A program made the position numbers and the translations under genes. The notes beneath the pieces are model-generated. The model ran no database searches and was not told where the DNA came from. It saw only the letters and a list, made by a program, of their open reading frames with translations. Shown here one piece after another: positions 17,852 through 24,806 of a stretch of 64,000 nucleotides of DNA. Each line of letters opens with the position of its first letter. The first letter of the stretch is position 1. The stretch is from Palsa-504 sp963769715. Its GTDB lineage: Bacteria > Actinomycetota > Actinomycetes > Streptosporangiales > Streptosporangiaceae. Location of the stretch: assembly GCA_963769715.1 (NCBI GenBank), contig CAVYNE010000004.1, forward strand, positions 1 through 64,000. The letters run 5' to 3'.

Positions 17852-18877
17852 GTGATGACAGTTCACACGACTGAGACCAACGCCCGCCGCCACGCGCGGC
17901 CCCGCCCGGAGCAGCACCACCCCCATCAGGGACCCGAGCGGGCCTGGCGCGATCACCGGGACCTGCCCATCGCCGGGACCCAGCCGCGGCGCTCATCCTC
18001 GGCGGGTGGCCTGGTGCTGGCCTACCTGCGGACCCAGGCGGGCGCGCTGAAGTCGCTCGAGCCGATGGTGCGCGCGGACGAGTTCGACGCGGTGCACCAG
18101 ATGCGGGTGGCTACCCGGCGGCTGCGCGCTACCCTCCGGTCGTTCGGTCAGATCATTCCGCATCCGGACAGCAAGCGACTGGCCGAGGAGCTCAAGTGGC
18201 TCGGCGGGCTGCTCGGCGCGGCGCGCGACGGCGAAGTACTCCCCGCCCACCTGCAGGCCAGCCTGCGGCCCACCCCGGCTGAGCTGCTGATCGGTCCGGT
18301 CCAGGCCCGGGTGCAAGGTCACTTCGCGCCCCTGCGGGCCGCTGCCCGGGCCGAACTGCTCGAGGCCCTCGACTCGCCGCGGTACGCCGGGCTGCTGACC
18401 TCCCTGGACCGGCTCGCGGCCGGCCCGCTACCGGGCCCGCAGGCCGGCGACCCGGCCCGCGACGTCCTGCCGGCCGCGGTGCGCCGGGCCTACCGGCAGG
18501 CCCACACGCGAATGCGCCTGGCCCGGCAGGTACCGCCCGGCCCGGCCCGGGACGTCGCCCTGCATCAAGCCCGCAAATCCGCCCGGCGCGCCCGCTACGC
18601 GGCCGAGGCCGCCCGCCCGGCGATCGGCCGGCCGGCCGGCCGGTTCGCCAGGCAGATGAAGAAGGTCCAGTCCGTGCTCGGCGACCACCAGGACGCCGTC
18701 ATCGCCCGGCAGGCGGCCAGGGACCTCGGCATCGGCGCGCACCTGGCCGGCGAGAACGCGTTCACCTACGGCCTGCTGTACGAGCGCGAGGCGCACCTGG
18801 CCGAGCAGCGGCAAGCGGACGCGCGCAAGGTGTGGAAGCGGGCTTCCCGCTCCCGCTACCGTAAGTGGATGAACTAG
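17852..18877 (+). CDS. CHAD domain protein
   Basis: A 341-residue all-helical CHAD protein. CHAD domains bind inorganic polyphosphate. The domain begins near residue 50. Its conserved histidine and basic residues are visible in FDAVHQMRVATRRLRATLRSF and later in LHQARKSARRARYAAE and VLGDHQDAVIARQ. The N-terminal 45 residues are basic and disordered. No CYTH or polyphosphate kinase gene is adjacent, and the link to the flanking amino acid genes is not obvious. The start may be GTG 17852 or ATG 17855. Confidence 0.87.
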   Translation: MMTVHTTETNARRHARPRPEQHHPHQGPERAWRDHRDLPIAGTQPRRSSSAGGLVLAYLRTQAGALKSLEPMVRADEFDAVHQMRVATRRLRATLRSFGQIIPHPDSKRLAEELKWLGGLLGAARDGEVLPAHLQASLRPTPAELLIGPVQARVQGHFAPLRAAARAELLEALDSPRYAGLLTSLDRLAAGPLPGPQAGDPARDVLPAAVRRAYRQAHTRMRLARQVPPGPARDVALHQARKSARRARYAAEAARPAIGRPAGRFARQMKKVQSVLGDHQDAVIARQAARDLGIGAHLAGENAFTYGLLYEREAHLAEQRQADARKVWKRASRSRYRKWMN

Positions 18878-18891
18878 GACGTCAAAGTTTC

Positions 18892-18908
18892 GTCTCGCAT
18901 CCTGAGAC
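18892..18908. promoter_or_regulatory. GTCTCG-N5-TGAGAC inverted repeat upstream of leuB
   Basis: GTCTC (18892-18896) and GAGAC (18904-18908) have a 7-base spacer, with arms extending to CGTCTC/GAGACG. It is the second copy of the motif found before ilvB and cimA, 54 bases ahead of a short VVLI leader ORF. Confidence 0.62.
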
Positions 18909-18962
18909 GGACGTCTTGAGGGTGCCCGCCGGTCTGGCCGCTCAGGTAATGTAGCAGGCACT

Positions 18963-19007
18963 ATGCGGCGCGTCGTACTCATCGCCTGCCGCAGCGGAGA
19001 CCTGTAA
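18963..19007 (+). CDS. Candidate leader peptide before the leuB region (Val-Val-Leu-Ile)
   Basis: ATG opens a 14-residue ORF, MRRVVLIACRSGDL, ending in TAA. TAATGT at 18947-18952 fits a -10 box ten bases before the ATG, giving an almost leaderless message. The run of Val, Val, Leu and Ile codons and the upstream operator-like repeat parallel the ilvB and cimA leaders. Downstream, 19030-19060 can fold imperfectly (GGCC ends, AACCC/GGGTT core), but there is no T-run. The attenuation mechanism is therefore less certain here. Confidence 0.55.
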   Translation: MRRVVLIACRSGDL

Positions 19008-19097
19008 GAACCTGATCCAGGCAGGCCGGCAACCCGCTGCGGGGGTTTGCTGCTGGCCGTAAGTCCTCCTCTGAATCCCCGATCAGGAGCATTTCTC

Positions 19098-19424
19098 GTG
19101 TACGACATGTACCCCTGGGACGATCCCTCTGCTAGCGGAGGGGACGGCCCCCCCATACCCCTTCGCTCTGTCTCCCCCTCCCTCTCCCGGAGGGACCCAT
19201 CCTCCCGGACCTCCCTTGGAAGGGACCCATCCCCGCGGCCCGCCCTCGGGGGGGACCCATCTCCCCGGCCCCTGCCCGGGAGGGACCCATCCCCCCCGAC
19301 CCCCCTTGCCCCCTTCGTCCGGGCCGTCCAGGTCGCGCTCGACCGACGGGACAACGGCGGAGACGCGGTCGCCACGGCAGGTCAGCCCATGGCTCTGCCC
19401 ACGGCTGGCCGGACCCGCCAGTAA
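19098..19424 (+). CDS. Small hypothetical protein with an expanded repeat core
   Basis: A 108-residue product of unknown function. AGGAG at 19085-19089 supports the GTG at 19098. The ends look protein-like (MYDMYPWDDPSASGG at the N-terminus and FVRAVQVALDRRDNGGD near the C-terminus). The middle is four 10-residue units of the RDPSPRP type, encoded by a 30-base tandem repeat. It sits between the VVLI leader and leuB and ends ten bases before leuB, so it is probably co-transcribed. The repeat may have expanded a once shorter protein. Confidence 0.5.
   Translation: MYDMYPWDDPSASGGDGPPIPLRSVSPSLSRRDPSSRTSLGRDPSPRPALGGDPSPRPLPGRDPSPPTPLAPFVRAVQVALDRRDNGGDAVATAGQPMALPTAGRTRQ
19191..19307 (+). repeat. 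30-bp tandem repeat and dispersed repeat copy 2
   Basis: The unit (a/g)GGGACCCAT recurs at 19191, 19221, 19251 and 19281, exactly 30 bases apart. Bases 19282-19307 match 4440-4465 (opposite strand) over 26 of 26 positions. Confidence 0.88.
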
Positions 19425-19433
19425 GGTTCTGGC

Positions 19434-20486
19434 ATGGGTTCACCAACTATCAGGCTTGCCGTCGTCGGCGGCGACGGAATCGGTCCCGAAGTGGTCGCCG
19501 AGGCGCTCAAGGTGCTGCGGGCGGCGGTTTCCGGGGTCACCATCGATGAGACCAGCTACGACCTCGGCGCGCGGCGCTGGCACCGGACCGGGGAGACGCT
19601 TCCCGACGCGGTGCTCGAGGAGATCAAGGGTCACGACGCGATCCTGCTCGGCGCGGTCGGGGATCCGAGCGTGCCCAGCGGCGTGCTCGAGCGCGGCCTG
19701 CTGCTGCGGCTCCGGTTCGAGCTCGACCACTACGTCAACCTCAGGCCAGTGCGGCTCTATCCGGGCGTCACGACCCCGCTGGCCAGCGCCCGGCCTGAGT
19801 CGGTGGACATGGTGGTGGTCCGCGAGGGCACCGAGGGCCCCTACACCGGCGCCGGCGGCGTGATGCGCAAGGGCACGCCCGCCGAGATCGCCACCCAGGA
19901 GAGCGTCAACACGGCGTTCGGCGTGCAGCGGGTGGCCAGGTACGCGTTCAACCGGGCCATGGCCAGGCCGCGCAGGAAGCTGACGCTCGTGCACAAGACG
20001 AACGTCCTGACTTACGCCGGCGACCTGTGGCAGCGGACCGTGGACGGGCTGGCCAAGGAGTTCGCCGATGTGTCGGTGGACTACTGCCACGTCGACGCCG
20101 CGTCGATGTTCTTCGTCTCGCAGCCGGAGCGGTTCGACGTCATCGTCACCGACAACCTCTTCGGCGACATCCTCACCGACCTGGGCGCCGCGGTGGCGGG
20201 CGGGATCGGGCTCGCCGCGAGCGGCAACATCAACCCCGAGGGGACCACGCCCAGCATGTTCGAGCCGGTCCACGGCAGCGCGCCGGACATCGCCGGCCAG
20301 AGCAAGGCCGACCCGACGGCGGCCATCTTGTCCGCCGCCATGCTCTGCGAGCACCTGGGACTGTCCGCCGAGGCCGCGAGGATCGAGCAGGCGGTCGCCG
20401 AAGACCTGGTCGAGCGCCAGGGCGCCTGGGCGGCGCGCACCACCGTGGAAACCGGCGACGACATCGCCGAGCGAGTAGCCGGCTAA
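19434..20486 (+). CDS. leuB: 3-isopropylmalate dehydrogenase
   Basis: A 350-residue NAD-dependent beta-decarboxylating dehydrogenase that oxidises 3-isopropylmalate in leucine synthesis. The N-terminal VVGGDGIGPEVVAEA and the substrate helix GLLLRLRFELDHYVNLRPVRLYPG are typical of LeuB; REGTEGPYTGAGG follows near 130. The metal and substrate residues are seen in HKTNVLTYAGDLW and VTDNLFGDILTDLGAA, and the NAD loop in EPVHGSAPDIAGQ. Full length. ATG at 19434 with a poor ribosome site. ilvE follows after 144 bases. Confidence 0.94.
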   Translation: MGSPTIRLAVVGGDGIGPEVVAEALKVLRAAVSGVTIDETSYDLGARRWHRTGETLPDAVLEEIKGHDAILLGAVGDPSVPSGVLERGLLLRLRFELDHYVNLRPVRLYPGVTTPLASARPESVDMVVVREGTEGPYTGAGGVMRKGTPAEIATQESVNTAFGVQRVARYAFNRAMARPRRKLTLVHKTNVLTYAGDLWQRTVDGLAKEFADVSVDYCHVDAASMFFVSQPERFDVIVTDNLFGDILTDLGAAVAGGIGLAASGNINPEGTTPSMFEPVHGSAPDIAGQSKADPTAAILSAAMLCEHLGLSAEAARIEQAVAEDLVERQGAWAARTTVETGDDIAERVAG

Positions 20487-20630
20487 CCGGCCGGCGCATG
20501 CGCCTGCTGGGCCACCCCGGCAGGCGACCCCGCCAAGGCAGGCCTCGCAGCGCACCCAACAGAGGTGAGACCCTGGTTTCACCGGCAAGTCTCAATGTCC
20601 TGCCCGCGCGGGCGAGGAGGAAGTTCGCAC

Positions 20631-21728
20631 ATGATTGATTTTGATATCCGCCCCTCCGGGCATCCGGTGCCAGACGCCGAGCGCGAGGCGATGCTGCGGT
20701 CGCCCGGGTTCGGCCAGCTCTTCGCCGACCACATGATCACGCTGCGCTGGTCAGCCGAACGCGGCTGGCACGACGGGCGCCTCGAGGCGTACGGCCCGTT
20801 CACCCTCGACCCGGCCACCTCGGTGTTCCACTATTCCCAGGAGTTCTTCGAGGGCCTGAAGGCGTACCGCCAGGACAACGGCTCGATCGCCATGTTCAGG
20901 CCGGACGCCAACGCGGCCAGGTTCAACAGCTCGGCGCGCCGGATGGCGATGCCGGAACTGCCCGAGGAGACCTTCATCCGAGCGCTCGAGCTGCTGGTCG
21001 CCCAGGACCGTGAATGGGTGCCATCCGGCGAGGGGAACAGCCTCTACCTGCGGCCGTTCATGATCGCGACCCAGCGCGGGCTCGGCGTCAACCACCCGTC
21101 GAGCGAGTACCTGTTCTGCGTCATCGCCTCGCCGGCCGCGTCCTATTTCAGCGGCGGGGTCAAGCCGGTCACCGTGTGGCTGTCGGAGGAGTACACCCGG
21201 GCGGCACCGGGCGGCACCGGTGCGGTCAAGACCGGCGGCAACTACGCGGCCGCCTTCGTGGCCCAGCAGCAGGCCGTCGACCGGGGCTGTGACCAGGTGG
21301 TCTGGCTGGACGCCGCGGAGCACCGCTGGGTCGAGGAGATGGGCGGGATGAACCTGTTCTTCGTCCGCGGCTCGGCCGGCGACCAGCCCTGGATCATGAC
21401 GCCGCCGCTGACCGGGACGCTGCTGCCGGGTATCACCCGCGACTCGCTGCTCAAGCTGGCACCCGAACTCGGCGTCAAGGCGGTCGAGGAACGGATCACC
21501 ATCGACCAGTGGCAGGCCGAGTGCGCGGCCGGCGAGCTGACCGAAGTGTTCGCCTGCGGGACCGCGGCCGTGATCACCCCGGTGGGCCGGGTCAAGGGCG
21601 AGTCCGCGCAGTGGCTCGTCGCGGACGGCGAGCCCGGCCCGGTGACCATCCGCCTGCGCGAAGAGCTGATCGGCATCCAGTACGGCCGTCACCCCGACCC
21701 CTTCAACTGGATCCACAAAGTCTGCTAG
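20631..21728 (+). CDS. ilvE: Branched-chain amino acid aminotransferase
   Basis: A 365-residue fold-type IV PLP aminotransferase that performs the last step to leucine, isoleucine and valine using glutamate. The PLP lysine is Lys200 in VKTGGNYAAAF. Other marks are FEGLKAYR near 74, YLRPFMIATQ near 138, EEMGGMNLFFV near 236 and ACGTAAVITPVG near 308. The ATG at 20631 is preferred because GAGGAGG lies ten bases upstream. An in-frame ATG at 20565 would add a basic, non-conserved tail. Before the start, TGAGAC (20566) and GTCTCA (20589) are outward-facing half sites resembling the branched-chain operator. Confidence 0.93.
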   Translation: MIDFDIRPSGHPVPDAEREAMLRSPGFGQLFADHMITLRWSAERGWHDGRLEAYGPFTLDPATSVFHYSQEFFEGLKAYRQDNGSIAMFRPDANAARFNSSARRMAMPELPEETFIRALELLVAQDREWVPSGEGNSLYLRPFMIATQRGLGVNHPSSEYLFCVIASPAASYFSGGVKPVTVWLSEEYTRAAPGGTGAVKTGGNYAAAFVAQQQAVDRGCDQVVWLDAAEHRWVEEMGGMNLFFVRGSAGDQPWIMTPPLTGTLLPGITRDSLLKLAPELGVKAVEERITIDQWQAECAAGELTEVFACGTAAVITPVGRVKGESAQWLVADGEPGPVTIRLREELIGIQYGRHPDPFNWIHKVC

Positions 21729-21740
21729 CCCCACGCCCTT

Positions 21741-21793
21741 CATGATCGTGAGCAGTTCGGGACAAATACTGTTCCGAACTGCTCACGATCATG
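21741..21793. terminator. Long perfect hairpin between ilvE and the cimA leader
   Basis: Twenty-base arms (21741-21760 and 21774-21793, beginning CATGATCGTGAGC) pair without mismatch. With wobble pairs the stem reaches 23 bp around a 7-base loop. It begins 12 bases after the ilvE stop and has no T-run. It most likely ends the ilvE transcript or insulates the cimA promoter. Confidence 0.7.
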
Positions 21794-21802
21794 GAAACCT
21801 CC

Positions 21803-21819
21803 GTCTCGGATGGTGAGAT
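21803..21819. promoter_or_regulatory. GTCTCG-N5-TGAGAT inverted repeat upstream of cimA
   Basis: Third copy of the ilvB/leuB motif, with one change in the last base: GTCTC (21803-21807), a 7-base spacer, GAGAT (21815-21819). It lies 40 bases before the Ile-rich leader start. Confidence 0.62.
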
Positions 21820-21859
21820 GCAAGAGCGATGAGCCGAACGGGTGTGGTTAACTGTCATC

Positions 21860-21904
21860 GTGACGTCAGGCCGCATCATTATCGGCAGGCGCGTCGGCAC
21901 CTAG
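21860..21904 (+). CDS. cimA leader peptide (three consecutive Ile codons)
   Basis: GTG opens a 14-residue peptide, MTSGRIIIGRRVGT, ending in TAG. Three adjacent isoleucine codons (ATC-ATT-ATC) match the end product of the citramalate pathway. The tail GRRVG resembles GRRAG of the ilvB leader, suggesting common descent. A hairpin over the stop codon (CTAGGGC 21901-21907 with GCCCTAG 21912-21918) and a terminator at 21957 complete an attenuator. TTAACT six bases upstream may be a weak -10 box, so the message may be leaderless. Confidence 0.85.
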   Translation: MTSGRIIIGRRVGT

Positions 21905-21956
21905 GGCAGCAGCCCTAGCGCCCGGGAAACATAAAGCCCCGGGACGTCGGCGCGCA

Positions 21957-21991
21957 GACCTCTCGCGTACTCGCGAGGGGTCTTTTGTTTT
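21957..21991 (+). terminator. cimA attenuator terminator
   Basis: GACCTCTCGCG (21957-21967) pairs with CGCGAGGGGTC (21972-21982) with one wobble around TACT, followed by TTTTGTTTT. It lies between the Ile-rich leader and cimA. Confidence 0.88.
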
Positions 21992-22035
21992 GCGCTACGT
22001 TGCCTGACGAAAACAGACAATCTCGGGAGAATCCG

Positions 22036-23622
22036 ATGCTCGACGACACCTTTCACGTCTACGACACGACCCTGCGAGACGGTGCGCAGCAGGAGGGCCT
22101 TACCCTCAGCGTCGCCGACAAGCTCGTCATCGCGCGGCAGCTAGACGAACTCGGCGTCGGGTTCATTGAGGGCGGCTGGCCCGGCGCGATCCCGAAGGAC
22201 ACCGAGTTCTTCCGGCGCGCGGCCACCGAACTCGACCTCAAGCACGCGCAGCTCGCCGCGTTCGGTGCGACCCGCCGGCCCGGTGTGAAGGCGGCACACG
22301 ACCCCTTGGTCGCCGCGCTGCGCGAATCGGGCGCGCCGGTCGTGACTCTGGTGGCCAAGAGTCACGACCGGCACGTCCTGCTCGCCCTGCGGACCACCCT
22401 TGAGGAAAACCTCAAAATGATCGCCGACACGATCACCCACCTCCGCGAGCACGGCCAGCGGATCTTCCTCGACGCGGAGCACTTCTTCGACGGCTACCGG
22501 TCCAACCCGGCCTACGCGCTCGAAGTGGTAAGGACAGCGGCCGAAGCCGGTGCGGACCTCGTCGCCCTGTGCGACACCAACGGCGGCATGATGCCGAACG
22601 AGCTCGGCGACGTGGTCGCCGCCGTGGCCGACGCGACGAAATCCCGGCTCGGCATCCACTGCCACGACGACACCGCCTGTGGCGTCGCCAACACCCTGGT
22701 CGCGGTCGACGCGGGCGTCACTCACGTCCAGGGCACGGCCAACGGGTACGGCGAACGGGCGGGCAACGCCAACCTGTTCAGCGTGGTCGCGGGCTTGCAG
22801 CTGAAGAAGGGCCGCGCCGTGCTGGCCGGCGACGGCATCAGGGAGATGAGCCGGATCGCGCACGCGATCAGCGAGGTCACCAACGTCGCGCCGGACACTC
22901 ACCAGCCGTACGTGGGGCTGTCCGCGTTCGCGCACAAGGCGGGCCTGCACGCCTCGGCGGTCAAGGTCGACCCGATGCTCTACCAGCACATCGACCCCGC
23001 CCTGGTCGGCAACGACATGCGGATGCTGGTCTCGGACATGGCGGGCCGCGCGTCGGTGGAGCTGAAGGGCCGCGAGCTCGGCTACGACCTGTCCGATGAC
23101 AAGGCGGCGATCGGCCGGGTCACCGACCGGGTGAAGGACCTTGAGGCCCGCGGCTATACGTTCGAAGCCGCCGACGCCAGCTTCGAGCTGCTGCTCCGCG
23201 ACGAGCTCGGCCAGCGGCACGAGTACTTCGCGGTCGAGTCCTGGCGGGTCATCATCGAGCGCCACCCGGACGGCCGGATGACCAGCGAGGCCACCGTCAG
23301 GCTGACCGCCAAGGGCGAGCGGCTGGTCGCGGTGGGCGAGGGCAACGGCCCGGTGAACGCGCTGGACAAGGCGCTGCGCGCGGCGCTCGAGCAGATCTAC
23401 CCGGAGCTGGCCACCCTCGAGCTGACCGACTACAAGGTGCGGATCCTGGCCGGCACGCACGGCACCGGCGCGGTGACCCGGGTGCTGATCGAGTCCGACG
23501 ACGGCACCGGCGACACCTGGAGCACGGTCGGCGTGGACGAGAACATCATCGCCGCCTCCTGGCACGCCCTGGAAGAAGCCGTCACCTACTCCCTCCTCCG
23601 CTCCGGCCGCGAACCCAGCTAG
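22036..23622 (+). CDS. cimA: (R)-citramalate synthase
   Basis: A 528-residue HMG-CoA-lyase-like synthase that joins acetyl-CoA and pyruvate to citramalate, giving 2-ketobutyrate for isoleucine without threonine. The N-terminal HVYDTTLRDGAQQEG places the catalytic Arg14-Asp15. The metal histidines are in GIHCHDDTACGVANTL and the signature QGTANGYGERAGNANL follows. A C-terminal LeuA-type regulatory domain (from about residue 400) includes EATVRLTAKGER and GNGPVNALDKALR. ATG 22036 with CGGGAGA upstream is preferred over an earlier in-frame ATG that lies in the attenuator. Isopropylmalate synthase-like enzymes are the alternative, but the Ile-only leader favours CimA. Confidence 0.92.
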   Translation: MLDDTFHVYDTTLRDGAQQEGLTLSVADKLVIARQLDELGVGFIEGGWPGAIPKDTEFFRRAATELDLKHAQLAAFGATRRPGVKAAHDPLVAALRESGAPVVTLVAKSHDRHVLLALRTTLEENLKMIADTITHLREHGQRIFLDAEHFFDGYRSNPAYALEVVRTAAEAGADLVALCDTNGGMMPNELGDVVAAVADATKSRLGIHCHDDTACGVANTLVAVDAGVTHVQGTANGYGERAGNANLFSVVAGLQLKKGRAVLAGDGIREMSRIAHAISEVTNVAPDTHQPYVGLSAFAHKAGLHASAVKVDPMLYQHIDPALVGNDMRMLVSDMAGRASVELKGRELGYDLSDDKAAIGRVTDRVKDLEARGYTFEAADASFELLLRDELGQRHEYFAVESWRVIIERHPDGRMTSEATVRLTAKGERLVAVGEGNGPVNALDKALRAALEQIYPELATLELTDYKVRILAGTHGTGAVTRVLIESDDGTGDTWSTVGVDENIIAASWHALEEAVTYSLLRSGREPS

Positions 23623-23636
23623 CCCAAACCCGTTAT

Positions 23637-23678
23637 CGTGTATGGCTGCTGCCCCTATCAGGGCAGCAGCCACACACG
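23637..23678 (+). terminator. Hairpin after cimA
   Basis: TGGCTGCTGCCC and GGGCAGCAGCCA pair perfectly around a 6-base loop, extended by CGTGT/ACACG with one mismatch. It starts 15 bases after the cimA stop. Confidence 0.75.
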
Positions 23679-24145
23679 ATGATGAAGGTCGGCCCCCGGC
23701 GACCGTCCCACAGGTCCCGCAGGTCCCCCCCCGGCGGCGCGGCTCGGGCCGCGGGGCTGAGGCAGCAACGGGCTCAGGCGCCGGCGGGCTCAGCCTGCAC
23801 CCCGACGGCATGGCCCCGCGGATCGCCAACCTGCCCGAGTGGCGCGCCCACCTACTCACGAGGCTGCACCGCCGGGCCCAGGCCACCGGGGACCAGCGGC
23901 TGACCGACCCGCACGACGAGCTCGAGGCCTATCCCGGCGGCGCGAGCGAAAAGCCACCTCCAGCGACCGACGTGGTGGTCCCGCTCCGCTACCGCACCGA
24001 ACACGAAGAAGAACTCTCCTTCATCAGCCTCACCACGATCCTCGGCACGCCCACGGACGTCACCGTCGAGGAACTGGCCATAGAGTCGTTCTACCCCGCC
24101 GACGACGCGACCGCCGCGGCGCTGCGCCGAAGGCCCGGACCTTGA
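23642..24145 (+). CDS. Orphan MmyB-like C-terminal regulator domain, HTH missing
   Basis: The readable frame gives up to 167 residues. From about residue 57 (MAPRIANLPEWRAHLLTRLHR) to the end (TTILGTPTDVTVEELAIESFYPADDATAAALR), it resembles the C-terminal ligand-binding half of actinobacterial XRE-family regulators with an MmyB-like domain. The N-terminal helix-turn-helix is absent, and the first 12 codons fall inside the cimA terminator hairpin. A start at ATG 23810 is more likely if it is expressed. It may be a decayed regulator or a stand-alone sensor; nothing here decides between these. Confidence 0.5.
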   Translation: MAAAPIRAAATHDDEGRPPATVPQVPQVPPRRRGSGRGAEAATGSGAGGLSLHPDGMAPRIANLPEWRAHLLTRLHRRAQATGDQRLTDPHDELEAYPGGASEKPPPATDVVVPLRYRTEHEEELSFISLTTILGTPTDVTVEELAIESFYPADDATAAALRRRPGP

Positions 24146-24520
24146 CGTCCGGCCCGCTCAGCCGCAGGCCCCACCCACCTCCCCATCCCCTTTCACCGCG
24201 CCACGCTGGAGCGCCAGCTGCTGCTGCTGGTCCTCCTCCCGGGTCCGTCACCGCGGCCGGCCTGCAGGTCCAGGGGGCCCAGGCCCCGCTGGCCCCGTGA
24301 CCGGCTTCGGTCATCAAGACCTCAAGACCTTTTGACCGAACGGGCGGTAGCGCGTGCCCACCTAAAGCGCAACACCGTTCACCTGCTGACCGCAATGGCC
24401 AGGGATGTCCGGTTCGCCCGGGTATCGTGATGGCGAGTGGGAGAGCGTGAACCCGGTCCGTTCGGGCCAATTAACCGCCCCCAGGCCGCAGCGGGACGGG
24501 CAGGGAATTACGGTAGGGGC
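24146..24520. other. Intergenic stretch without a convincing gene
   Basis: No reading frame here looks protein-like on either strand. The only structure I see is a small hairpin, TGACCG-GCTT-CGGTCA, at 24298-24313. The stretch probably holds the promoter of the following small gene. Confidence 0.5.
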
Positions 24521-24766
24521 ATGGACGACAAGCAGATCATCGCTCACATCGACGAGCTGATCGAGACCGAGCATAAGCTCCGGCAGCAGCTCGCGGCCGG
24601 CGAGCTGACGGCCCCCGAAGAGCGCGAGCGGCTGCGGTCGGTCGAGGCGGAGCTGGATCAGTACTGGGACCTGCTGCGTCAGCGGCGGGCCCGTCGCGAG
24701 TTCGGCGAGAACCCGGACGAGGCGGCGCCGCGGCCGGTGACCGAGGTCGAGGGCTACTTGCAGTAA
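24521..24766 (+). CDS. DUF2630 family small protein
   Basis: An 81-residue charged helical protein. MDDKQIIAHIDELIETEHKLR, EAELDQYWDLLRQRRARREFG and the final VEGYLQ match the actinobacterial DUF2630 family as I remember it. Its function is unknown. The ATG at 24521 follows GGTAGGGGC. A longer in-frame start at 24437 adds an unlikely Pro/Gly-rich tail. The next gene begins 40 bases later. Confidence 0.82.
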   Translation: MDDKQIIAHIDELIETEHKLRQQLAAGELTAPEERERLRSVEAELDQYWDLLRQRRARREFGENPDEAAPRPVTEVEGYLQ

Positions 24767-24806
24767 CGCCGGGGTTGAGCCGCAAGGTATAGACACAAGG
24801 AGTGGC

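Noticed and set aside
20566..20594. TGAGAC...GTCTCA pair before ilvE as a fourth branched-chain operator
   Set aside because: The half-sites face outward with a 17-base gap, unlike the GTCTCG-N5-TGAGAC layout of the other three. Too weak to call.
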